Source: Saccharicrinis sp965230625 (GTDB lineage Bacteria > Bacteroidota > Bacteroidia > Bacteroidales > Marinilabiliaceae). From it: DNA of 64,000 nt. A program made the position numbers and the translations under genes. The notes below the pieces were generated by a model that saw only the letters and a list, made by a program, of their open reading frames with translations, was not told the origin of the DNA and made no database searches. Positions 46,802 through 55,053 of the stretch are shown here, one piece after another (the first letter of the stretch is position 1; every line of letters begins with the position of its first letter). Location of the stretch: NCBI GenBank assembly GCA_965230625.1, contig CBDDLL010000002.1:1-64000 (forward strand), written 5' to 3'.

Positions 46802-46994
46802 GGAGGCTAACAATAAATAAAAGGCATAGGCTGACAGCAATAATTTGGAAGTTGAGCTCATTTAATAAGTTCGCCGAAACTTTTGTTTCGGCTAGTGAAA
46901 AGAATAAATTTATAACCAAAACAAAAGCTTCGGCTAAGAGGAATATTGGAGGTTCGGTTTTTCAAATCAGCCTACGCCCCTTATTCGAGCCGTT
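46802..46994 (+). repeat. attC-like site E (near-identical to site D)
   Basis: R'' GGAGGCTAAC (46802-46811) is the exact complement of the cassette start GTTAGCCTCC at 45334-45343. The inner roughly 180 bp repeat site D with few changes, including the CCGAA(A/G)CTTTTGTTT hairpin. It ends GAGCCGTT at 46994. The remaining gap to the next gene (46995-47162) shows nothing else. Confidence 0.8.
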
Positions 46995-47162
46995 TTGTGT
47001 AATTTCAAAATTCGGTGCATATTGAAACTATACTTACAGACAAATGAGACAATTTAGAGATGTTAAAATTCAGTCATTAATTAAAAGCCATTGTAGATTA
47101 TTATTCTCATATTTAATTATGATTTAAGATATTGTTTGTAATAGCAAAATAAGACATAAAAT

Positions 47163-47729
47163 ATGAAAACTAAATTTAAAGATATTAAGCCCTATTTGAT
47201 AGAGTTTATAATTGTTACAGCAGGGGTTTTGATTGCATTATTTTTAAGCAACTATAAAGAAAACAATCAAACACGGAAATATTACATTACATCAATTGAG
47301 ACTATAAATAACGAAATTGAAACAAACTATAAAGACTTAAAAGGAACTATTGAGGGACATATGAACTTGTTAGATACTATAAATAAATATAGAACAAATC
47401 ATATAACAATAAGTGAACTGATTATTAATAAAGGAGGTGGGTTGAGTAGTACAATATTGAGCAATTCCGGATTGGAATTTTACAAAAAGAATCAACTTAA
47501 TTCAATAGATTTTGAAATAATGTCCGAACTGATTAGAATAGAAAACACCATAAATCTTATTGATACGAAAATGCAGAAACTTATGGATTTTTTGTATCCA
47601 AATCTTTTTGTTGATTCTGAAGAAAGTAAAAAATTGGTTATTGCTCAATTAAGAAATTTACTGAATAGTGAGTCTCAATTACTAAATCAATATGAGAACT
47701 TTATTGATAAGTATATTGAAAAAGAATAA
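47163..47729 (+). CDS. Cassette F: DUF6090-like membrane-anchored protein, 188 aa
   Basis: One N-terminal membrane helix (about 11-29, LIEFIIVTAGVLIALFLSNY) with a Lys-rich cytoplasmic start, followed by about 155 residues of helical, coiled-coil-like sequence. The N-terminal pattern (LIEFxxVxxGVLIAL) resembles DUF6090-type proteins of Bacteroidota, which have unknown function; this assignment is tentative. It is the sole gene of cassette F. Its attC site is interrupted by the IS110 element and the intron that follow. Confidence 0.6.
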   Translation: MKTKFKDIKPYLIEFIIVTAGVLIALFLSNYKENNQTRKYYITSIETINNEIETNYKDLKGTIEGHMNLLDTINKYRTNHITISELIINKGGGLSSTILSNSGLEFYKKNQLNSIDFEIMSELIRIENTINLIDTKMQKLMDFLYPNLFVDSEESKKLVIAQLRNLLNSESQLLNQYENFIDKYIEKE

Positions 47730-47744
47730 AGCGAAAAATAAAAA

Positions 47745-47754
47745 CTACACACAA
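47745..47754 (+). repeat. attC-like site F, left fragment
   Basis: CTACACACAA is the R'' side of cassette F (start GTTTTGTGTA at 46992, 8 of 10 complementary to TACACACAAT). The site is broken here and resumes at about 49929 with ACAATAAATATAGG, 2.2 kb away. Confidence 0.55.
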
Positions 47755-47852
47755 TCGAATTCTAAGCCAAAACCAAATATTTAAAGAGAAAAATTCTTAA
47801 CTTTTTTGTGCCGAACAACGACCAATGGTGATTATTATACCGAAGGCCTTAT

Positions 47853-47882
47853 GAAAAGTGTGTTTTTTTAGACACACTTTTC
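47853..47882 (-). terminator. Hairpin downstream of the IS110 transposase
   Basis: Perfect 11-bp inverted repeat GAAAAGTGTGT / ACACACTTTTC with an 8-nt loop, immediately adjoining the tRNA-like minihelix. Confidence 0.6.
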
Positions 47883-47912
47883 CTTATTACAGGTATCGAA
47901 CCTGCAATAAGG
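47882..47912 (-). other. tRNA-like acceptor/T-arm minihelix
   Basis: On the minus strand: CCTTATT, GCAGG, TTCGATA, CCTGT, AATAAGG, i.e. a 7-bp acceptor-like stem, a 5-bp T-stem with one G-T pair, and a canonical 7-nt T-loop. No D-arm or anticodon arm is present. The 10-mer GCCGAACAAC occurs on the plus strand on both sides (47810 and 47914). Confidence 0.5.
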
Positions 47913-47952
47913 AGCCGAACAACTCCCTCAAGATCCTATTGCCCAAATGACA

Positions 47953-48945
47953 TTATCCTGCCTGACGCATCTTGACAAATGGAGTTCCTCTATTAACGAC
48001 TGCAAATACTCGAGTAATCAGCTTATATTTAACGGCATTCATGATTACCCCATGCTCCTTACCCTCTTTAGTCTTCCTTTCATAATATAGACGCAATTCA
48101 GGATCATTCTGAACGGCAGTGCGAGCTGCATTGCTCAAATGGACTTTAATTTGTTTATTTGATAAATGACTCACTCTTGTTTTACCTCGAATACTTGTTC
48201 CTGAACTATTTTCAAAAGGAGCTACACCGCTATAACATGCATATTTTCTTGCATCCGAAAAAGACTGAAAATTACAAGTGTATACAATAAAAATAACTGA
48301 ATTTATCAAACCTATTCCTATTACACTTCGAATTAGTTTATAGTTCTTTACAATGCTCGGTTCCGAGTTTATTAACTGTTTTATTTCATGCTCTATACAA
48401 CTTATATCCTTTGCAAACAGAGCTATCCTAGATTCTATTCTCTTAATGGTTTCGGAGGTATTACTTTTCTTTAATTCACCAAGTACTATCTTTTCAGATG
48501 TCTGCATTTTGACAAGCCGTTCTCGTTCATTTATCAACCCACGTAATATCTGAATTGACTTTACCGGTAATTGGGTTTGAGACAATTCATCTCTATGTAG
48601 ATAACAGAATCGTGAAATCTGGTAAGAATCAACTTTATCATTCTTACCCCTCACAAGTCCCAGCGAGCGTTTAATATGCAAAGGGGAAACCATTGAGTAA
48701 CTTATATTATTCTTCTCAAAAAACATAGCTAAACCTAGGCTATAAACACCTGTATGCTCCATACAGAAGAATATATCTTTCAACTTTACCCTTTGCTTTC
48801 TCAGCCATTTAATTATGGCCTGATGCCCCTTATGATCATTGGTTGATTGATAATGAGGAGACTTGCTGCCTTGATCAATAAAAAATAATGTAACATCCAA
48901 AGTTTTTTTTGAGACGTCAACTCCTACAAAATAACTGTAATTCAT
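47953..48945 (-). CDS. IS110-family transposase (DEDD)
   Basis: 330 aa. The N-terminal RuvC-like DEDD domain is visible: GVDVSKKTLDV (first Asp, residue 9), MEHTGVY (Glu about 63), KNDKVDSYQ (Asp pair about 102-105). A coiled coil (about 140-195) leads to the C-terminal Transposase_20 domain with the conserved Ser region CYSGVAPFENSSG (about 238-250). Full length and uninterrupted. IS110 enzymes recombine through a bridge RNA and commonly target specific sequences, for some members attC sites; this copy lies inside an attC-like site of the array. Confidence 0.95.
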   Translation of the reverse strand: MNYSYFVGVDVSKKTLDVTLFFIDQGSKSPHYQSTNDHKGHQAIIKWLRKQRVKLKDIFFCMEHTGVYSLGLAMFFEKNNISYSMVSPLHIKRSLGLVRGKNDKVDSYQISRFCYLHRDELSQTQLPVKSIQILRGLINERERLVKMQTSEKIVLGELKKSNTSETIKRIESRIALFAKDISCIEHEIKQLINSEPSIVKNYKLIRSVIGIGLINSVIFIVYTCNFQSFSDARKYACYSGVAPFENSSGTSIRGKTRVSHLSNKQIKVHLSNAARTAVQNDPELRLYYERKTKEGKEHGVIMNAVKYKLITRVFAVVNRGTPFVKMRQAG

Positions 48946-48978
48946 AACTTTGCATTTAAGTAAGTAATAATTGACCGA

Positions 48979-49116
48979 TACATTGAAATAAACTAATACC
49001 TTTAATAAGTCTGATAGCTTAAAATTCTAATTGGTGCATTTCAATGTAAGAGTAAAAGACTAATTCGATTGATAGTCCCAGAAGACTAGAGTAGCCAGTA
49101 GTTCACTTTTACTCTT
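48979..49116 (-). ncRNA. Candidate IS110 bridge RNA (two adjacent stem-loops)
   Basis: The non-coding region just upstream of the transposase on the same strand contains two abutting perfect inverted repeats: TACATTGAAAT (48979-48989) with ATTTCAATGTA (49038-49048), and AGAGTAAAAG (49049-49058) with CTTTTACTCT (49107-49116). Each closes a loop of about 48 nt. Two large-looped hairpins at this place match the layout of IS110 bridge RNAs, with target- and donor-binding loops. Guide segments cannot be assigned without the element ends. Confidence 0.55.
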
Positions 49117-49171
49117 TTCGGTTAATTAAAAATTAAACTATTTCAATTTAATTTACCAATGCAAAGCTAAA

Positions 49172-49930
49172 GGAGTAGCCAGCCGCTAGGCATATAGCCT
49201 AGCGGAGAAGCTCTCACACCACCGTACGTACGGGTCTCGTATACGGCGGTTCATCCGGTATACTAAAGTTGCTCTTTTCACCAACAATAGCTTTTCAATA
49301 CTTTTTAAAAGGGCTAGTAAGGCTCGAATCCTTATACCTCCCAGTCAAATTTCTATCTCCCAAATGTTCGGCCCTTCACTTATCTGTGAGTCCTCTTGTT
49401 TTATCGTGATGTTCGTAAAACAAGCTCGTGTTCCAAAGCTACTATGGCCTCGGCTGACTGCTCCGCTCTACCATCTCGTGGTTACGGAGCTCTCCCCTGG
49501 TAAGAGCTTTATCCTTCTTCCAATGCCTGCCTGATCTACTATTTCAGTTGTGCATCCTGTTGGATGTTTTGGACGTTACAATGATGTGCTTGCTTATCCA
49601 ACCTCATAGCCTCATATCAGGTTTAGCTCATAAGATTTTATATCCATAGGCTTTCGTGATTTCCGCTGCGCTACAATTCTGTTCGTCAGTACCAGAATTT
49701 GCCGTGGTATTTGTTGCGCTAATCACTCACAAATAATCTTCACTGCTACCGTCACCGGTAACCAGCTTGTCACTTGCTAACAGTTCGAAGCGTTACCTCC
49801 GCCTGTTCGGGACTTACACCCTATGGATAAAAATGACCCACATCCCGAGGTTTATTAAAGATTAGTTGTATTTTTAAACTTTTTCAAGAACTTCGGGTGT
49901 GGGTGCACTGTTGCTCATGCAGGGCGCACA
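49172..49930 (-). mobile_element. Group II intron without a reverse transcriptase gene
   Basis: Read on the minus strand, the 5' end is GTGCGCCC (49929 downward), followed by domain I-like sequence (GGGTGTAAGTCCCGAACAGG, GATTAGCGCAACAAAT). The 3' end carries a clear domain V (49218-49252; paired CCGTATACG...CGTACGTACGG) and a domain VI hairpin CCGCTAGGC/GCCTAGCGG (49183-49205). Only about 760 nt separate the ends and no reverse-transcriptase frame exists, so splicing or mobility would need a protein in trans. It lies on the bottom strand of attC-like site F, in the R'' core. The exact 3' end is uncertain. Confidence 0.75.
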
Positions 49931-50051
49931 CAATAAATATAGGTAACTTGGCGGATAGTGCTTATTTTAAGACTGTTACATTTAATGAAAATAGTAACGT
50001 TTTGACAGGTTTACTCTCCGAAATGCCAAACGTTTCATATATGTGGCCGTT
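49929..50051 (+). repeat. attC-like site F, right fragment
   Basis: ACAATAAATATAGG followed by the inner arm (AACTTGGCGGA ... TCCGAAATGCCAAACG) and an internal repeat GTTAC...GTAAC, also seen in site C. It ends GGCCGTT at 50051. Confidence 0.65.
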
Positions 50052-50092
50052 GTGTATAATTGCAGAGGTTTGACTACTTAAATTTATAATAC

Positions 50093-51118
50093 ATGAAATG
50101 GGATAGTAATTCGATTTTAATTTGTCAAAATGAAAAAGACTTTATTGACGCTATTAACGCCGCAATAAATCATTACGATAAAGAGCTTAAGCATTTATTT
50201 GGAAAATATAATAAGATTAGCACCATGAATTATGGTAAGCATATTCGTGCTGTCGTTCACAAGCTAGAGTTTGATGATGCTAAATTTAGAGAATCGATTA
50301 ACAAGACAGACTTCTCAGTTGAAAACAAGCAAAAAGTTATTGAGCTACTCAATAAAAAGTTCAATAAAATTGAAAGCATAGAGAAATCGATTGATGAGGT
50401 TCAAATTTTAAAAAATGACTCAAAGGCAGAAGACAAGATAGATGCAACTTTGGGAAAAGTATCCGAATTACAAGGTGTATTAAATGAGTTAAATAGCAAA
50501 GGTGATGAATTAAACCAAGAATTATATTTAAATTTTGAATCCCATGTCAAAGGCTTGATTAACGAAGTGAATCTTTCTGTACGTAAAGGACTTAATGAAA
50601 TTTCAGGGTATAAAAGTGAAATGGAACTTGGAAAAAATTATAAAGAAATGATAGAATTGCAACTCAATAATTCCACTTTCAATGTAAAAATATACTTTAT
50701 ATCATTTATTTTCTCACTAATCACATTGGTTGCAGCTCTTTTAATCCCATCATATATAAATGCGTTGTCAGAGTTAGCTTATCAGATAGGAGTACGGATC
50801 TCATTGGGGCTTCCTTTACTTTGGTTTACATCTTTCATTTTTACACATTACAAATTTTATAAAGTATCACAACTAAAGTATCAACATATTCTAAATCTAT
50901 TAGGTGGTGGTGCTTATTATATTGGAGAATTACTTGATGACAAAGCTGCAAAAGAAGATGCTAATAGTAGGATTATTGAAATGCTTTTAGATTATAAGGA
51001 TCTATCTAATTTATTTTATAAAGAAAAGGAGCCTATAGATAAATATCTTAAAAAGGCTCTGGAAATTCTTAAAGAGTCAAAAGAACTTTTTAAAGAAAAC
51101 ACTACACACAATAAATAG
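50093..51118 (+). CDS. Cassette G: hypothetical coiled-coil membrane protein, 341 aa
   Basis: Not recognised. Residues 1-195 are soluble, helical and coiled-coil-rich (NKKFNKIESIEKSIDEVQILK and later heptads). Two hydrophobic helices follow (about 203-225 and 232-252), then a soluble helical tail (LNLLGGGAYYIGELLDDK ... KALEILKESKELF). The stop codon lies within the attC-like site: the last codons CAC AAT AAA TAG coincide with the conserved CACAATAAATAG of the site. Sole gene of cassette G; topology suggests a cytoplasmic coiled-coil sensor anchored by a hairpin in the inner membrane, but this is inference. Confidence 0.65.
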   Translation: MKWDSNSILICQNEKDFIDAINAAINHYDKELKHLFGKYNKISTMNYGKHIRAVVHKLEFDDAKFRESINKTDFSVENKQKVIELLNKKFNKIESIEKSIDEVQILKNDSKAEDKIDATLGKVSELQGVLNELNSKGDELNQELYLNFESHVKGLINEVNLSVRKGLNEISGYKSEMELGKNYKEMIELQLNNSTFNVKIYFISFIFSLITLVAALLIPSYINALSELAYQIGVRISLGLPLLWFTSFIFTHYKFYKVSQLKYQHILNLLGGGAYYIGELLDDKAAKEDANSRIIEMLLDYKDLSNLFYKEKEPIDKYLKKALEILKESKELFKENTTHNK

Positions 51119-51436
51119 GACTATGAGCGGTCTGTAAGACCAAGCGTGGTAGTCCGTGTTGGACTACATCCCGGTTTCTATTTAACCTATGAACTTATCG
51201 ACGCTTTTTTATATTCTGAAGTAGGCAGAAGGTGTTGTAAAGTGCTCTAAAAGAATTATAAATATAAAGTAGAAAAAGGAAGAGATCAAGTGCCTTTTTA
51301 CGAAAATAGGGTACTGTATTTTTTTAGAGCTAAGGTGATTGGATATAGATAGCAGATTAAATACATTTTGTTGTTTGTTCTGGTAAAGTACATTTGCTAA
51401 ATTTGACCAAAGCTATCCCGGAGGGATTTAGTTCAA
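51109..51436 (+). repeat. 327-bp non-coding module, copy 1
   Basis: Begins CAATAAATAGGACTATGAG and ends TTTAGTTCAA. It is more than about 95% identical by eye to 53737-54064 and 54727-55053. It has no reading frame, a GGTAGTCC/GGACTACA hairpin near its start, and a consensus promoter at 51367-51396. It follows cassette G directly; a second attC-like hairpin (51437-51561, AATGGCAGG...TCTGCCACT) follows and ends AAACGTT. Confidence 0.85.
51367..51396 (+). promoter_or_regulatory. Consensus promoter in module copy 1
   Basis: TTTG (51367-51370), an 18-bp spacer, TACATTTG (51389-51396). It points to the cassette H metallopeptidase gene, about 190 bp downstream. Confidence 0.65.
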
Positions 51437-51589
51437 CAGCCTGTAATATTTAATGGCAGGTCAGTGGTATTATGGTAGGTTTGCATCCCGCGTGTTGTCT
51501 TTGTCTGGGCGACAAAGACGCAGTCCGCAATATCTGCCACTAAAATATACTGGTAAACGTTGTGCACATAATTTTAAAAGAAAACCAAG

Positions 51590-52639
51590 ATGAAACTAAA
51601 CACGACAATTTATTATTTACTACTAATTCTAATTAGTGTAAATGCACAATCTCAAACCACGGAGGAAATTTGGAAATTATATTCCAGTAAAGATTTAACA
51701 AATACCATTAAATCAGGTCAACAAGTCCTACAAAATGATCCTAACAATCCTCAAGTAAACTCGGCAATTGGCAGAGCACTGGTAGATTTGAAAAAACACA
51801 AAGAAGCTATTCAATATCTAATTAAAGGAACAATTGAAAACAACAATCCAGCCTGGTCAAAAGCTTGGAGTTTCGGATATTTGGGTTTGTGTTATTATAT
51901 TACGGACAATTTCATTGAATCAAAGAAAAATTTCAGAGAGTGCATTAACCTGAATGCAACCAAAAACTCAACCCAATTTGCTAAAAATTATGTTCGCACC
52001 TTGCAAATGAATGAAACTTTCAATTCATGGGAAACAATTGAAAAAGAAAATCTTAGATTTCACTTTCAGAATAAATCAAATATAAAGAATTTAGATAGTT
52101 ACATTAAAAACAGAGAAGAAGCTTATCTAAATATTAATGAGTTCTTTAGCGCAACTCCTTTTAAAAAAATTGACTTTTTTGTTTGGGACAAACCGGAAGA
52201 TGCGAAAAAATATTTTGGTCGAGAATTAGGATTCGCTAATTCAAAACTCTGTATCATAAACTCAAGAAATAATCAAACAAGAGGACACGAAATAACACAT
52301 GTTTTGTCGGACTATGGAATTAAACCATTAAAAAAGACAAAATTGATAAATGAAGGAGTTGCTGTATATTTTGACCAAACAAATCGTGACAGAATAGTTG
52401 TTGCTAAGAAAATCCTTGAAAATAAAGAGATTGACATTGTTGACCTGTGGAATAATCCCAATAATTATCCAAGCGAATATTGTTATGCAATTGGAGGAGC
52501 TTTGATTGATTTTTTAATTAAAAATGGAAATGAATCGCAATTAAAAGCTTTAATAAAAAATCAAACAACTGAAACAGCAATTGAAATATACGATGACTTT
52601 AATAATTTAATGAAAGAGTTTGAACAAAAATTAAACTAA
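51590..52639 (+). CDS. Cassette H: exported TPR-metallopeptidase-like protein
   Basis: 349 aa. Signal peptide 1-20. Residues about 25-145 are TPR-like helical repeats (NPQVNSAIGRALVDLKKHKEA; WSFGYLGLCYYITDNF). The C-terminal half has a gluzincin zinc motif: HEITH at 233-237 with the third ligand Glu255 in LINEGVAVYFD, as in peptidase MA-like proteins. It may be an active periplasmic peptidase. Cassette start GTTGTGCAC (51559) pairs imperfectly with GTGTATAAC (52649). A promoter in the repeated module upstream could drive it. Substrate unknown. Confidence 0.75.
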   Translation: MKLNTTIYYLLLILISVNAQSQTTEEIWKLYSSKDLTNTIKSGQQVLQNDPNNPQVNSAIGRALVDLKKHKEAIQYLIKGTIENNNPAWSKAWSFGYLGLCYYITDNFIESKKNFRECINLNATKNSTQFAKNYVRTLQMNETFNSWETIEKENLRFHFQNKSNIKNLDSYIKNREEAYLNINEFFSATPFKKIDFFVWDKPEDAKKYFGRELGFANSKLCIINSRNNQTRGHEITHVLSDYGIKPLKKTKLINEGVAVYFDQTNRDRIVVAKKILENKEIDIVDLWNNPNNYPSEYCYAIGGALIDFLIKNGNESQLKALIKNQTTETAIEIYDDFNNLMKEFEQKLN

Positions 52640-52648
52640 TAAAAAACG

Positions 52649-52777
52649 GTGTATAACAAAGTACATATTTAAGAGCTGAGTTGGTGTGATATTGTAACTG
52701 CTGCTCTCGCATCATCGTTCCTCCTGCCGGACAGGAACGAAGATCCGAAATCCGCTCCGCAACATGTACCAACCATT
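52649..52777 (+). repeat. attC-like site H (degenerate)
   Basis: R'' GTGTATAAC (52649-52657) matches the complement of the cassette start at 51559 in 7 of 9 positions. AAGTACAT near the left pairs with ATGTAC near 52764. The right core is CATTGTAGCC, with A in place of the usual G. Confidence 0.5.
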
Positions 52778-52831
52778 GTAGCCAATACAAACGCAAAGAT
52801 TACAAGATAATCACTTAAATATTCAGATTTT

Positions 52832-53725
52832 ATGATTTCATTGAAGAAATACTCTTTTATCTCAACTAGACTCTACTTGCTTTTAACATTAGTATTTTGT
52901 TCATTGTACGTTTTTGCAGATATTTCTAAAGAATCACTTGATAATATGGGTAATTCAAATTTAATTGCAAGTGGCACTGATTTATATTGGACTATCTTGT
53001 TGAATACATTTTATGTTTTTATTGTTATACCTTTCGTTTTTATAGGTTACCTTCGAATATATAAAATGCCAAGTCATTTCGATATCTATCACTTTAGAGG
53101 AGAGTATAATGTGGAGAATATTATAAAATTCATTGAAAACTTTGAAGATAAATTTGCGAAGAAGTTCCCAAACTTTAAGAAATCTATAGAAAACTGCGGC
53201 AAGGACTCTGGAGAAGAAATTGGAAACTATTCTGAAGCAATTAATAATAATCTCTTTTGCATTAAACTTAATGGAAAAAAAAGGATACAAGTATTTTGGG
53301 ATTGTTCAAATTGGTTTCTTAAGGCACTTATACTATCACTACCTATTATTGGGATTATTCTTGTTGTGATATCCTCTCTCTATTTTAATCTGACAGGATT
53401 AATATTAAGCATAGTGTCACTGCTTATTCTGATTCCTGTTTATTTGACATTCTTATCTTATATACTCTCGTTTTTTAAATATATTTTCAGGATTACTCAC
53501 AATGACCTACCAGCATTAAGTGTTGCTCAATTAGCTCTTGAATCAATTATAAACTTTAATGTAAAAAGAGCATTCGATAGTAAGAAAAGAGAGTACTTTT
53601 ATTATTCAACTATTCATAAGTACAATAATGGAGTTAATGCAGACGCCTTTCTGAGAAGACATTATATTGATCCTAACCCCTATACGATAAATGGGGTAAT
53701 TGATGACTATAATGTACCGAAATAA
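52832..53725 (+). CDS. Cassette I: hypothetical membrane protein, 297 aa
   Basis: Not recognised. Four hydrophobic helices: about 10-32 (possibly a signal anchor), 52-73, 166-188 and 191-216. Between the second and third lies a soluble segment of about 90 residues with a YHFRGEYNVENIIKFIENFEDKF helix. The C-terminal 80 residues are soluble (FNVKRAFDSKKREYFYY). Probably an inner-membrane protein. Sole gene of cassette I, just before the second copy of the 327-bp module. Confidence 0.65.
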   Translation: MISLKKYSFISTRLYLLLTLVFCSLYVFADISKESLDNMGNSNLIASGTDLYWTILLNTFYVFIVIPFVFIGYLRIYKMPSHFDIYHFRGEYNVENIIKFIENFEDKFAKKFPNFKKSIENCGKDSGEEIGNYSEAINNNLFCIKLNGKKRIQVFWDCSNWFLKALILSLPIIGIILVVISSLYFNLTGLILSIVSLLILIPVYLTFLSYILSFFKYIFRITHNDLPALSVAQLALESIINFNVKRAFDSKKREYFYYSTIHKYNNGVNADAFLRRHYIDPNPYTINGVIDDYNVPK

Positions 53726-53736
53726 AGTAATGGTGC

Positions 53737-54064
53737 CAATAAATAGGACTATGAGCGGTCTGTAAGACCAAGCGTGGTAGTCCGTGTTGGACTACATCCC
53801 GGTTTCTATTTAACCTATGTACTTATCGAGGCTTTTTTATATTCTGAAGTAGGTAGAAGGTGTTGTAAAGTGCTCTAAAATAATTGTAAATACAAGGTAG
53901 AAAAAGGAAGAGATCAAGTGCCTTTTTAAGAAAATAGGGTACTGTATTTTTTTAGAGCGAAGGTGATTGGATATATATAGCAAATTAAATACATTTTGTT
54001 GTTTGTTCTGGTAAAGTACATTTGCTACATTTGACCAAAGCTATCCCAGAGGGATTTAGTTCAA
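53737..54064 (+). repeat. 327-bp non-coding module, copy 2
   Basis: Same sequence as 51109-51436 with a few substitutions. Similarity to copy 1 continues through the following attC-like hairpin (54065-54189), which ends AAACGTT. Confidence 0.85.
53995..54024 (+). promoter_or_regulatory. Consensus promoter in module copy 2
   Basis: TTTG (53995-53998), 18-bp spacer, TACATTTG (54017-54024); a second TACATTTG starts a few bases later. It points to the cassette J lipoprotein gene. Confidence 0.65.
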
Positions 54065-54244
54065 CAGCCTGTAATATTTAATGGCAGGTTGGTTATGCTT
54101 AGGTAGGTTTGTATCCCGCTTGTTGGTTTTGTCTGGTGGACAAAGACGCAGGCTGCAAAATCTGCCACATAAATATACAGGTAAACGTTACCATGCATAA
54201 AAAAAGCCCCGGATACAGAAAACTAGACAAAAGCAATTGAATAT

Positions 54245-54709
54245 ATGAGAGAAATTCAAAACGTTTCAAAGATTACATGCCTTGGAATTATCTTAATACT
54301 AGGACTATTAATGACAAATTGTGACTCACCCAAACTTCAAGAAACTCCTATTGAAAGATTTGAAGGAACATGGGAATTAACTGGTCGGGTGATGTTTGAA
54401 GGAATAAAGGTCAAAATAGAGAAAAATTCTGAAGGAGAATTATCAGGAAAAATAGTTTCTCTCAATGACAATAAATATCTAAAAATGTTAGCCGAGAGCG
54501 GTGATACTTGGGTGAAAAGTATTAGTCGTTCATCAAATTATGAATTTAAGTTGACAGAAAAGAAAATTGGTAGTGATTTGTTTTCACTGTATGGACTTTC
54601 AACGACAGCTGTTTATAAAGCACAATTTATTGATGAAAATACTATTGGACTTGCATCAGTGAACTCTGACCCAGTGGAATCTTTAATTAAATATATTAGA
54701 ATAGAATAA
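54245..54709 (+). CDS. Cassette J: small lipoprotein, 154 aa
   Basis: Lipoprotein signal with lipobox LMTNC (Cys26). The mature part starts with a FEGTWELTGRV segment and continues as alternating strands (GIKVKIEKNSEGELSGKIVS), resembling small lipocalin-like beta-barrel lipoproteins of Bacteroidota, but I cannot assign a family. It is the only gene of a short cassette whose ends GTTACCATGC (54187) and GCATGGTAAT (54720) are complementary in 9 of 10 positions. Confidence 0.7.
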   Translation: MREIQNVSKITCLGIILILGLLMTNCDSPKLQETPIERFEGTWELTGRVMFEGIKVKIEKNSEGELSGKIVSLNDNKYLKMLAESGDTWVKSISRSSNYEFKLTEKKIGSDLFSLYGLSTTAVYKAQFIDENTIGLASVNSDPVESLIKYIRIE

Positions 54710-54726
54710 TAGGAAAAACGCATGGT

Positions 54727-55053
54727 AATAAATAGGACTATGAGCGGTCTGTAAGACCAAGCGTGGTAGTCCGTGTTGGACTACATCCCGGTTTCTATTT
54801 AACCTATGTACTTATCGACGCTTTTTTATATTCTGAAGTAGGTAGAAGTTGTTGTAAAGTGCTCTAAAAGAATTATAAATATAAAGTAGAAAAAGGAAGA
54901 GATCAAGTGCCTTTTTACGAAAATAGGGTACTGTATTTTTTTAGAGCGAAGGTGATTGGATATAGATAGCAGATTAAATACATTTTGTTGTTTGTTCTGG
55001 AAAAGTACATTTGCTACATTTGACCAAAGCTATCCCGGAGGGATTTAGTTCAA
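54727..55053 (+). repeat. 327-bp non-coding module, copy 3
   Basis: Third copy of the module. After TTCAA it diverges into a different attC-like hairpin (55054-55176): ACGTGGTAATAAGGTATGA pairs with TCATACCAAAAACG, and the site ends AAACGTT at 55176. Confidence 0.85.
54984..55013 (+). promoter_or_regulatory. Consensus promoter in module copy 3
   Basis: TTTG (54984-54987), 18-bp spacer, TACATTTG (55006-55013). Here the next genes are on the opposite strand, so the promoter would produce antisense or no useful transcript. Confidence 0.55.

Noticed and set aside
47882..47912. A complete tRNA gene
   Set aside because: Only the acceptor/T-arm half is present; no D-arm, anticodon arm or full 70-90 nt fold could be built around it.
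51109..55053. CRISPR-like repeats
   Set aside because: The repeats are 327 bp long, only three in number and separated by genes; there are no short regular repeat-spacer units and no cas genes.
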